64,000 nt of DNA. Origin: Osedax fenrisi (taxonomy: Eukaryota; Annelida; Polychaeta; Sabellida; Siboglinidae). Under the pieces are notes generated by a model. That model saw only the letters and a list, made by a program, of their open reading frames with translations, was not told the DNA's origin and did no database searches. The DNA lies in NCBI GenBank assembly GCA_964019155.1, contig OZ025239.1, positions 96,814,062-96,878,061 of the forward strand. Reading direction: 5' to 3'. Position numbers and translations under genes: made by a program. Below, piece by piece: positions 15,691 to 29,400 of the stretch; position 1 is the first letter of the stretch; each line of letters opens with the position of its first letter.

Positions 15691-18600
15691 ATACAAAATA
15701 TCAATATTCCTCATAATTTTTGTATTTTAATGTACTTGAATTATAGATATTATACTATATTATTGACATATAATCTAAATGCATAGATATGTCACTTATC
15801 TATGTAGACGATAACACCTATCTTTGAATAGTTCACCTATATAAGATGACAAATATGCAATATAAACAATCGCTCATACTATTTTGTTAATTTATCGAGA
15901 AATGTGTAATTTGCGTATCTATCTATTACAGTATTGCGTGTGTACATTGCACAGGTTCACTTTCAATACATTAATGATATCAACGGATACATGTGCGTGT
16001 GGTAAAGATAACGATGACATGCAGCAGCTGGGTATGATTAACAGTACACAAGCGATGGTAACGTATAGTGGAGGACATAACCTTCTCTCTCGGGGATGTA
16101 GTACTGTGAGGGGTAGTTGGCTGGGCGTCTCTTCTTTACCAGGAATATTTTTTTTTGACGGTCAGGCTGTGTGTAATGGTCACATTTGTCATTAAAGTCA
16201 CTGAACGAGACGGCACTTAGTATAAGAAACACGATGACATCATTCAAGATTATTCGCTTTATTTTAATTGAGTTTTTGAATAGGTTTTTCATTGTTTTAT
16301 TTCTACAAATAAAGCATGATCTTTTTCATCGTTTGATATGCATATTGTATAGATTATCTATACTATTCAGATGTTGATATACAGTGTATATAATACTTTA
16401 TTTCAATGATTACCAGATTAATGTATATTATATATATTTAAAATTAATTTATTATTCGTTTATTATATAATAAATCATAATATGATATGATAATTATATG
16501 CATTATATATAATTTTAAATAATATATCTTATAGTTAATAACCCTAAAGGGTAAACAAATATTTAATAATATATTATATATAATAAATTTATAATAATAT
16601 AATTATATTAATTATTATTATATTCAACATTATTATATTATTATATTCTATATTATTACCATTATTTTGTAATTATAATATATACATTAAAATCAATAAT
16701 TTATCATCGAAGATCAAATAATATTCAATTTGTAATCTTATGTTGATTGTTATAATAAAACTATTGTAATAATAATATCTTGCGTAATATCTATTATCTT
16801 TATGATCTTTATAATTATATTTTATGATATACAAATTTATATTAATACAAATATTAATACAAATATTAATACTTTTGTAACAATTTTAATTTAAAACTGT
16901 TCATGTAATTAAAACATTAACATACTGTATGATAATATAGCATGCTGGTCTACTAGGGCAAACTTACGTGCGTGGTTTAATAGATTGATTTTTTTAATAA
17001 AATAATTATTTATGAAAATATAAACTAAAAATAGCCAAATTAAAATATAAAAAAAATGATACCAATAATTTATTTATTTTTAGAATTAAAAAAATTATAT
17101 CACGGGTGTAAAACATAATTACAAAGTATATAAAATATTTTAGGATTACAACATTTTCTAAATATTTTTTTTATATATATAAGAATTTTTTTTTAAAATT
17201 CATTAAAATTTCAATATTCAAACTTGTTATAATGTTATGATATAATATTATTTTGTAATAACAATTACAAATTACTTAAATACTTATTATTAACTTGTTG
17301 ATAAATGATATGTTTGTAATTATATAATACTTTATAAAATTTCTTAAAATTTATAATAACTTTCTTAAAAAATCATTTACATTTTTTTTAAATAACAGAT
17401 TCTATGAATTTTTAATAAAAATGAATTTAATAAAAAATATAATAAATTGTATGCAATTAATATATATTATAATGATTATATTATAACAATATTAAATTTA
17501 AATGATTATATATATGAATATTATATGTATATTTGTGTCTCCTATCTAGCCCATGTTAATGAATCTCACACCACCTTATGATCCTACAAACTATTACATA
17601 ACATCTAGTAAAGGTATAAATAGTAAACTGTAAATGTAATAGCTTTATATGTAGAAAATACACATATGAATCCTTATTTCCCATCTTACTGCGGTATGGT
17701 AGGGTAGGATGGAGTGACTATTGAATGGAGATATGTACTTTTTAGGGGAAGTAGGAATAATGATAAGTATAAGAATAATGATGAAGTTTAGGGCATCCAA
17801 GTGTCATCAAATTTTGAAAAAAAATTATATTCATATATTTTTATTATTACTAATTACAATTCGGACAAATGTTATGTTAATGTTCCGAAATTTTCAGATA
17901 ATTATATTCATCAGAATGTATAGAGCTACTAAAATATTATGATCAAAAACTATATAAAATGTATACTACCTCTTTACTACTATTATTATAATTTGTATAA
18001 TATATATATATATACATATACTTAGATGTATAATTAGTATATGATCTATAAACTAAGTATGATACACATAAAAATCTTTATAAATCATAAAATAAATTAG
18101 TAATATTCAAATCCATTTTACTCAGAATAATTTATTTTGGCTATATACCTGTGTTCAAAATCTTCCTCGAGGTTCAATATTAAATATTTTCCCCTAAAAT
18201 TTCTAGCATATAAAGATTATATATCATGACAGTGTTCATTTTTTTTTATTTGTTTTATGTTAAATATATTTTAATTTATGCGTATTTATTTTACTAATTT
18301 ACAATTTTTAATTATTGGTAATTTTAAATATATCATTTTATATAGAAATATATAATTATATTAAAAACAAAAACGGTAATCTATATATATATATATATAA
18401 TCTTAATATATAGCAGAGTTTTGTTTGAAATCAGCCGAATAAGAAACGCAGTGGACTATTTATAGTGAAAATAGCGTTTCCTATCTGTTTACATGTAAAT
18501 GTGGGCGTGTTTTAGAGACACTAGAATGCCCCTAAAGAAGTTGTACAAAGTTAACAATAACACAAGCGGGTCTGTGTACTAACATCATTGGGGCTAACAT

Positions 18601-20828
18601 TAAGGGGGCGACAACTCATCGTGGCTCTGGGGTCGACGTGCTGCGAACCCTCGCCCCATCCTTCACGTATAGCTTGGCACGATTGCGTGATTCCCTGGTA
18701 CTGTTCGCTTACTATGGGGTCGAGGGGGGGATGTTAGGGGTTAAAGGTCGACCAAGATACTAGCACATGGGATATACACTATATAATAATTCATAAATGT
18801 GTCATATTTTATATCGGGTAGTATGGATGTATTTGCTGGCTCCATATATTACCAGTGTATATACTATTGTCGAAAGTATATTCCCTAAGGTTTGGACTCG
18901 TTGAACCCACGTTCGGAAAGTTGATATACTATGGTTGTTTATGCTTTAGGAGTTGATGATTTATTTTAATAATTGAATTTTTACTCTATTTTTTGTTCTA
19001 CTATTTCTTGATTTTAATTATATTCCTATATTATTTGTTCTCCTCGTAATCTTAAATGGGTGAAATACTCGATAAGATCTGCTTCTTCCTTCACCCAGGC
19101 AATTGCCAATCTTATATTATTATTGATAAGGTGTGCTAACCTATCTGGGAGAAGCGAGGAGGAGTGCTAGGAATACTGGCCGCGGGAATGGCTGCGATGA
19201 ATGTGTTTACCTCATTAGCAAACTTGTTTACTATCTTCATGGAGTGATCGCTAATGGGGGGGCGAGGGGTTAATGAGGGGTTATGCAATGCTATTGTAGT
19301 GGTGACTAACGGGGGGGGGGGGGGCGAGGGGTTAATGAAGGGCTATGCAATGCTATTGTAGCGGTGACTAATGGGGGGGGGGGCGGGCGGGGGGATAATG
19401 AGGGGTTAGATAGATAGATGGATATTAAGTTTATTTTAATGAAACGACAGAAAAAAGTATATAAAAAATCACAATAAATAAATAATTGATGGGCCCATTA
19501 AAATAAAGTGTGTGTGTGCTTTAGTAATGGTAGCGTGGCAGATAGCTGCTGATTACCTCAAGTTAAACCATAACGCACCCATGGGTTATTATAGGGGACA
19601 TTAGAGAAGTTATAGGGGACATTAGAGAAGTTATAGGGGACATTAGAGAAGTCACACGACACTATTTTAACTAGAATATTATCGCAAATACTTAATTAGG
19701 TCACTATAGAAGATAGAGGTAAGAAAAGAACATTGTTGAAATCGTGCGAGATCACTATATAGATGAACATAGGTCATCGAGGTTCGCTAGAGGTCACTGA
19801 GGGTCACAATAGGTCTCTCTCTAACATGAGGAAGTGGTAGTAGTTGTCAAAGTTGGTCTCTTTAACAGCCTTGTAAGATAACTCCAGTCTTCGCAGTTCA
19901 TCATACTTAGCTATCCTATAGTAGTCCTGGTTAGCTAGGTACTGTGTGGGGGTTAGTGGGGGGTTAGTGTGGGTGTTAGTGTGGGTATTAGTGTGGGGGT
20001 TAGGGGGTGTTAGAGTGGGTGTTAGAATGTTAGTGTTATGTGTGAGAGTACTAGTGTGTGTGTGTGTGTCGGTATGGGGTGTATAGTATGGATGTAGTGG
20101 TTGTTAGATAAGTATAAAACTTGGAGGGACCTCCCACATAATTATAAATAAATAATTTATATAATCATTTATCTCTCATTTCATGTAAAAATCATACCTA
20201 AATTGTCTACATTAATAAGTGTAGTGTTGTTTTACACCTACTGCTACAAATAAACATTTATTATGGTATAATCAAAATATTTCACTAATCTTTTACAGCT
20301 ATTTTCTCAGTATTTTTATTTATGAATTATTATGCAATCTATGAATTACTTTACTAAAAAGTTTGTAACTATTTTATTCTTTATTATAAATTGTTGAACA
20401 TTATATATTTAGATGATAAACATATGCTTAGATATACAACTTCTAAAAAAATCATATTTTAAATTACTCTTATTTTTAAAATAATATGAATGATGATTGC
20501 ATTGAACGATGTATTATTATTAAATCTGACAAAATTGTGTAAACATATCTAAAATATTTAAAGTTTGAGAGTTTTAAATAATGTTTGTTTATAATATGTT
20601 TATTATGATTACATGTGATCACTTGAAGGCCCCTTCTTAAGTTATTGTTACTAAGATGGTTAACAATGCAGCGAACTAACAAACGCCATCTTTTGATCAT
20701 CTGACAACAGGGCTGCTTCCAGACTTCCCTCGAGGAAAGGGGTAGGCACAAACGGGAACTCATAGCTCTGTATGGAGGGATAAGAGGGGTAGTACTATGT
20801 TGCTTTGTTAATGCTTCATTTATGATGG

Positions 20829-20868
<40 letters not shown>

Positions 20869-23800
20869 AATGATGATGATAATATGGGAGAAATTCGGAG
20901 CAAAAATTGAACAAAATTACAATATATTACGATATTAGGGTAGAGTAACAATGAAATCATGGATGTAAATACGATATGAATGAATTACAACATAAATCAT
21001 ACTATTCGCATTATTATTAACAGCACATATAAACATTATTAAACGATATAAATCTATGATTAGTTACGACTTAAAGTAAACAATCTTAGGTGGCGCCGCG
21101 TTACCAACAGGTTAGTGTAGGCCTGTCAATCAAAGTAGGGGGCGGGGGGCGTGGCTAACCTCGCACATGAACGCCTTGAAGCAATCAAACGGTATTCTAA
21201 GACTTGTATGTATCAGGATAGAGAGTAACATCAGCCTCCACTGAAGGTTAACGTCAAACATAGAGGTCACCAGAGCTCCGTGTAATACGTGTTTACTGTT
21301 AGAGGTCAACCGAATTAGAGGTCTCGGCGTTAATTGTCACATAGCTTAACTATACGGTCATTGTGGTATACTACTTTTGGATGGATATATCATATAGTTT
21401 GGCATGCATAAACCAAGGTGATTTTTATTAATTGTAAACCTAATGTTAATTTTTATACCATGTCGTTTATCAATTCATATCTATTTTTACTTCATTAATT
21501 TTTTTTTACCTAATAAACTATATATTATATAAGCCACGCCTCCGTGCTACAGTTCTACAGTGTTAATCTCAGCTTCACTGATCTCAGTTAGACAATCAGA
21601 GAATATTATCTGAGATAGGCTGAGAGTCAACATGAGCTGTACGCACGGAGGAATGACCTATATAATATATCCATCCACTTAAAACGTAGTATATCGCGAT
21701 GACCACGGCATTAGATGTCGTCGCGCGTGTGTTAATGGCTTAGAGGTCGCGCGCCCTAACCCCGTGCTGTTGAGTACGATGCTGTATACGGTGCTGTAGA
21801 GGAACGGTCTGATGAGAACCTGATAGAACGAGAAGTAGACGACGAGCGTGGTCGCGTTTTTTACGAGGAACATCACGTAGCTGAAGTTCGAATACTTCCA
21901 CATTTTGTGGTATTGACATTTCTACGGTATCGAGTACGGCGCATTAATGGTGATTTAAGCGAGAGCGAGAGCGAGAGCGAGAGCGAGGACAGCATACGTC
22001 TGCTCTACTACAACATTTCGTTATATTCAGTATTTTGTATTCACAAATATGTACTTATACATCACCTATTGATTAATATTCACCAGGTATTGTTGGTAGG
22101 TATATCTATATACTTAGGTATCTAAATACCTAGGTGTCTATATACTTAGGTATCAACTTCCTGCGTCGCTGATAAAGCACTCGTGAAATGAACTGAACGA
22201 ATAGTATTGGCAGGCAGACGTGATGTCCTGTCCTCTATAGCGACTAGAACTAACGTCGTTAGAGAATATAGCGAGCTGCTTATCGTGGTAGAAGAACAGC
22301 AGAGTGTATTGGGCGCCCGCAATCAACGCGTAGACCATCAGGTAGACAAAGTGTTCGGACACGCACAGACAGTCCTTACTATTAGTGGGTGTGAATAGTG
22401 TTGCCGTGGGTTACATCGAGTGGGGTGGTGTCACGTGTGAGGTGACAGTGACACGTGTCACCGTGTAGTGGTCAGGGCATGTCAGGTGTTCACGTGAACG
22501 AGATATACGCGGAGGTTGATTGTATTAGTAACAACAGTAAATCATATATATTATAACTGAAAGCATATATCAATAAGTAGGTATATATTATATATATATA
22601 TTAACATGTGTACTATATTATTATTATATAATAGTGATTTCATTACTAGATGTATTCATATGATCAATACGCATGACTCACTTATAAACAACATACAATT
22701 CTCTACAATCAAGCATACCATGCCTCTCGTATCTCACCATCTGTCCGACATCAATCGTAAGAAACTACAATTTTCTGAATTAAATTTCTATTTTTGAAAA
22801 TAAATTGAAAACTCATATCTTAAATCATATACCAATTATATTGTTATTTTTTTAATTCCCTTTCAATAAACTTTCTTTATTACTATTATTAATTGATACG
22901 TAAAAAATCATTTGTTATATAAATCTGTGTGTATACATTGTTCACACATTATTATACACACATTATTATAGTACATATCTGCTACGCAATATTACTGAAC
23001 GCATCATTACTATAAGTGTGCGATTACATTACAACTACGTAAGCACCCATAGTACTGTTACAATCGAGAGGGGTTGGGTAATAGTTGCGTGTAAAACAAT
23101 GAATAAACAACGCGTGTTTTCGTATTTTTCAAAACATCGTTTTCAAAAATTTTAATATTATAATTTTAATTTAACAAATCAATTAGCGAATTTAAAGTTA
23201 AAAGCGTTGATTTAACAACTTGCGTAGATTAGTTAACCATTCAACCACCAGGCTTCGTAGCATCAACACCTCCTATACAGCACCAATCAAAGCCCACCAG
23301 ACAACACGTTTGCCAGAAAGAAGCTACTCGCCACTCCGGTCGGCTCTCGTTCCGTTCACCTTCGACCTCCAAGTCCCCCCCCGCCCCCCGGTTCGCTAAT
23401 GAGCGCCCAGAGCATGTCCGGTTGGGAGAACACGCCGCCTCGCGATATGCTCGACCCCGAGGCCGTCGTGGAACACATCATCCGGGGCGAGTATCCCCTA
23501 CACCCCGCCGACATAGTGGTAACGTGCGCGGCGGGTGCCGTGTCGGTGTGCGTACTGTTGACCGGTAACCTGACCGCGATCGTGGTGTTCGCGCTGGCCG
23601 CCGGCTTCACGTTCAAAGTGCTCGAGACCCGCGTCCAGCAGAGACTCGCTAACCCCCCGGACAGCTTGACCTCGGCCACTAACACCATCCACAACTTCAT
23701 CAACCACAGCGACCTCAGGAAACGGGTGAACTCGGGCATGGATAAGATTAAGGCGAAGACGGGCGAGGTGGCGGCTAAGCTGACGGACGACGGAGAGTCG

Positions 23801-25453
23801 CAGAATACGGACTCGTCGAGTAAGAAGAAGTAGCAGGAGTGAAGGACTTGTTTTCAATAATAAATATGCCCAACTCTATTTCTCGCTTACATTATTATTA
23901 TATATACATATTAGAATACATCAATATATATATATATATATATATATTAATATGCTTATATATATTTATATATATTCTTATATATATGTTTATTTTTGTA
24001 TTTATAAATGTGTGAATTTACATTTACTATATATAATTAACAATAAAATGAAATAATTTTTAATAAAACATTTTATTTTATAAATTGTATTATATTGAAC
24101 AAGTGAATTGAATGAATACGTGCAAACTGATGCATAGTCTAATGGAAACATGTGTTCTTTACACACACTGTTATTATTATGACTGCTACCTTCACTTAGG
24201 CTCTATCTCTCTCTCTCTAATCTGCAGTGTGTGTGTACTCAGGCATTGTACACACAACTGTATGCTATACACACCAGGTATGTGGGTGTACATACATAGC
24301 TTAATACATAACACCTTTGTACACATTTATGTACATAACTATCATAGCATGTACATAGGTGTATATGCTAATAGTTCACGAAGGGTCATGTACAATGATA
24401 AGGTCAAGTAGAAATGCATATGTCCTTACTAATAAGTGTAGGTAGTTACCTAAGACAGCAGATTTAACAGCCTCATCCTCCTCTTATAATATAAATGGCA
24501 GTATTTTTAGTTTATATATAATGTAAGATATACCACTGTAATGGGTACATCATGGTGCTGCTTACATGACAATGGGTATTGTTATACTATGATCTCAGTA
24601 CATATAAGTACACACACAACCCTTACTCAACCCTTAAGGGCAGGCATTACATGTAAAACATAGGGAATGAAGGTGTCTACTAGAATAATGATAGCTTTAG
24701 AGATTGTGTAAACAATATTTGTATTGTATTACGTAGATAACATTCATATATATTGCAATTAGGCTCTTACGATTGTTGTATAGCAAGTATAATACAAAAT
24801 AGTTCTAGTTCATTTTTACTGAAAAAATAATAACAAATATTTTTTTAAACATAATTTTATATATAAAGTATCTAAAATGTTATTACATTATGAAATATCC
24901 TAACATTGTATAAGCTTAGGCTATTAGGCATATACTCTGAATATTGTAAACATCATATATGGGATAACAATAATGTGCTTTTAGATATAGGCTATATATC
25001 ATATAACATAACTATAGAAAAAAAAATTCCCGATATATAAGCATCTAAAAGTATTATATCTATTGTGTACTAATTTATAAAAAATGGGTGTACTAAAAGT
25101 GGATAACTTGTGATAACATGCGATTAGGAATGAAGTAACAATATTAATTATAACTAGATAACATGTATTACTATGTGTAATGTGCGTGTAGCTCTAATAG
25201 CAAGTGTAACCACGTTATTGTAATGTAATCAATAGTCCACATATGTCACATCAGTTTTTATACATATTTTACGCATATTTATAATGCATAATTGTAACAC
25301 TTGTAATTATTTTTAAATGACATATAATACATAATTTTAAATATAAATAAATATTTGTATATTTTGATATTTTTTTTTACTAAAAGTAGGATAACTTCTG
25401 AAAATAAGAAAATTACTAACTTTGTTTATTTTGTTTTATTAAATACATTTAGA

Positions 25454-25496
<43 letters not shown>

Positions 25497-26391
25497 AATT
25501 ATATATATAACTAATTTTAAAATAATTTCATAATAAAATTTCCAGTAAATTCGTCTTAGGTCTTTACGTTTTAGGTATTACTGTATATATGAAGAGATAT
25601 TTATTGATGATGAAAATTTCATATAAATAGATCAAGTAGATTAACAGTCACGGAGCTTTGAATAATGTATGTATTCTATCCGCGATAATTGCATAACATT
25701 ATCGGCATATATAAACATACGTCTTATACTATAACCTATGCTATAATTGTATATTAACTCTGCACTTTGTTGAATACTTACAAATGGGAACAACACTTTT
25801 GTAGCGAACATGGTGAATACCGTCACATCAGCATAAAGTACATATTATACATGTATTAGGTTGACTGTATTTCACAATGATCAATATTTACCATATTTGT
25901 ATTTCATTATCATTCAAAATAATAAGTATATGTAGTTTTTTTTTATTTAACATCAACAGCAACATATAGCATAGTGTAGTTACTACTTCTGAGTAAAGTA
26001 GTAATAACTATGCATTCTTGGAAAATATTATTCTGACCTTGACATATTATTTGTTTGTGAAAATCTACTATTATATATATATATATAAATATATATTTAT
26101 TAAATAGTATCAATGAATACTAATCACTGCCCTTATTATATTCAGTAATGATATACTAAAGTAAAATAACATACTATAGTTAAATACACTTTAAGGCCCT
26201 ATCACAGTGTACACACTGATCAGACCACATTTATCAGATGTTTTCAAAATACAATGTATATAGATATAGGAAAATATATGTCTATTCAGAATACTTGTCA
26301 CTATAGATAGAACTATTTTATCTGTATTGAGCCACTTTTTTTTGTATAGTATACACATTATATAGTACAGCAGGATTACAATAGAATATTC

Positions 26392-26449
<58 letters not shown>

Positions 26450-29400
26450 CACATATATCTAATAATATATATTTTTTTTTTAATTATTATTTATAAATCA
26501 ACTTATGAAACTATTTGAATTATTATTTTTATAATATTCTATTGTAATGCTATCCATATAAATATATTTTCTATAAAGCAATACAAATTATCAAACTATA
26601 TCAACTAGAATTTCCTGTAGAGCAACGAATGCATACACACCTAGAGTGAAAATATTGATCACTGAGTAATATGCATTTGAAATTTCATAGCATAATATTT
26701 GTAATAATTATTTCTTAACTTCTATAAACTTATTTATTATCTATCACATTATATTTATAAATTACTATAATGATGTGTATAATATATAATAGTATCTATA
26801 TAATAATGTACTATAATAAATATTACTATATTCATATTATATAAAAATGTATATATAAATTAAAAATATTTCTACTTTTTTAAATATAGTAAAAAACACG
26901 TTTTTATATTATTTATATATCGTTTTTGGATGCAAATTTTTCATAGATACTAAATTACACAAGTAAATGTTAGTTTTATGGAATAATATGTTATTTTTAT
27001 TTGTTTGATATTTAACCATTTATACACTGCGACAGGGCCTTAATGGGATAGGTGCCCTTTGAATCTAATAATGTGATTTAATACGTGTGCCATGTAAATT
27101 CATAGGGATTTCTTGCATATTGGGGAATAAGTTATACATTTCTCTATAATTTCAATATAGGTAACAATATAGGTAACACTATGATTTTTTGATTTTTTAA
27201 TAATATAAATACATTTATATAGTATTATATTCATAATTATATACACATTTTCTAATAACAAAAAATGGTAATATAGAATTAGTTATTATCTATATATTCT
27301 TAAAATTGTATTATTATATTTGCAATATTAAATAATGTGTGTGTTTTTAGCTGGAGGAATGTTCCAGAATAAAAATATACTAAGAAAATCAAGATCATAG
27401 TGTATACTTAATTTACTAGTAGGATTACAAATAATAGAATTAATAGCTTAGACAATATTATATATAAATATTAATATAAAATTATAGATACTTCTGTAGC
27501 GATACTTGGAAATATATTTATATATAACTAAACCAAAATAATCAAAAAATTAAAATTAATTTGTTACACATTTATTCTACTAACAGTATAATAAAAATGT
27601 AATCAAATAGGAAGAGTACAATAAAGTATAAACCCAGTTGATAAATAAAAATTATTTGTATCCATATTTTTTTTCATATTTCAACGATAATTTATTTTCG
27701 ACTATGTTTCGAATTATTTCAAACATTTTTTTTTAGTCGATTTAAATGATTTTGAATAAAATAAAGAAAAAAAATGTGAATTAACAAATTATTTTTAGTG
27801 AAATTTTTCATTTCTATTTCATACTTTTTTAACATGAAAATTTATATTAAAGGGGCATATTTTCTATATTAAGATAGTTATGTTAAATTCTTATGAGAAG
27901 GTAATTACTATATATCTATATAATACCATGTATATATTATTTTTAATTATATTGAATAATAGTTAAAGAAATTTAAATTTAAATTATTTTTGTTTAAATT
28001 CCAATAATTCCATGAATAATTTTTTTTTTAATATTCTGATTGGAAATTATTATAGAATTATAATATATTAATATACGTTTAAAGTTTGATTATCATTAAA
28101 CTAGTGTTAGTATGTTAATTACTATTCCTATATCTCCTATGTTCAACATTAGTATAGGATATATGATTGTATATGGCAGCAAAAAGTAATTATATATACA
28201 TATATCATGATATTAATGAAATAATACATGTATAATTTAAAAAAAAACAAAAAAACCGGTCCCAAAAAACCGACCAACCCTGATACTAATAAATAACGTT
28301 ATACAGTGTATATATTGAATACAAACATGTTTACTACTGTTAATTATATCTATCTATTGCCATTAATGGTATAGCACTTGATAGGTTCAAATCTTACTAT
28401 CAATATATTCAGACCACATAAATAGATAAACTTTAAAATCTCTAAATAAACTTACGGTACTCCCCAGTTCCCCAGTATTAGGCCCTATATTATTTAATGT
28501 TTACCTACTACCCTTATTTCACATACTAAATAGATATATAAATATTAATATCATACATACACTGATAAGATACACATGTGAACCAAAAGATGACGTCTGA
28601 AATTGTAGGAGATTTTCAGGGTAGGTGCAGAGAAATTGATTAGAATTGGAAAGATTTAAATTGGTTAGATGTCTGAAATTGAGAACAAAAAAAATGTGTT
28701 TACATTTTTTTTTTTATAATATTATTTAAATACCAAATATTATCTTTAAAATGATATATAAATAATTTAAATCATTTAAATAAATTATAATAATAATTTT
28801 TTTTTAAATTAATAAAATTTAATAATCGTCACAATTTAATGAATATAAGATTATTTTTAGAATTTTAAAATTTAATATAAAGAATATTATATATACATTT
28901 AAATAACCAATATTCCAGGGTGGCTATTTATTTATAATAACATAATGTGATAAGTTATCGTCTGCATATATATTTCATAAATTTTTTATAATTATATTGT
29001 AAATATTTAGATTGAATTTACTCAGACTAATTATTTTTACCATTTCACTCATTCAATAATACTTTAAATTAATTAAAATTTTCAGACAATTTATAATATA
29101 TATTTATAATATAATTACATAATATTTACATTTTTTTAATTTAATAATTAGTAAAATTTAAAATATTCATAATTTTATCGATTATTTTCAAAATAATAAT
29201 AATTTAGTTAAACATAATTTATATAAAATATCTTCATTCATAATCTATAAAAATGCAATTATTATAGATCTATATAATATCTATCATTTTGTTAAATATT
29301 GTATTGAATAAATAAAACAAAAAACAGTTAATACACTTTAGGTAGATAACTCTTTTTCCTATTAAATGTACATGTACAAATCTATTTATAGAACAGTCGC

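Noticed and set aside
15884..16292. Overlapping ORFs of 103 and 84 codons on opposite strands, with a possible 22-base exon
   Set aside because: No family match and no codon bias; the phase fits NDC1 but the product (YYIPERE) aligns to nothing.
23356..23857. Two long minus-strand ORFs opposite the nested gene
   Set aside because: They are GC-driven shadow frames with Arg/Pro-rich composition; the plus frame has the helices, stop context and poly(A) signal.
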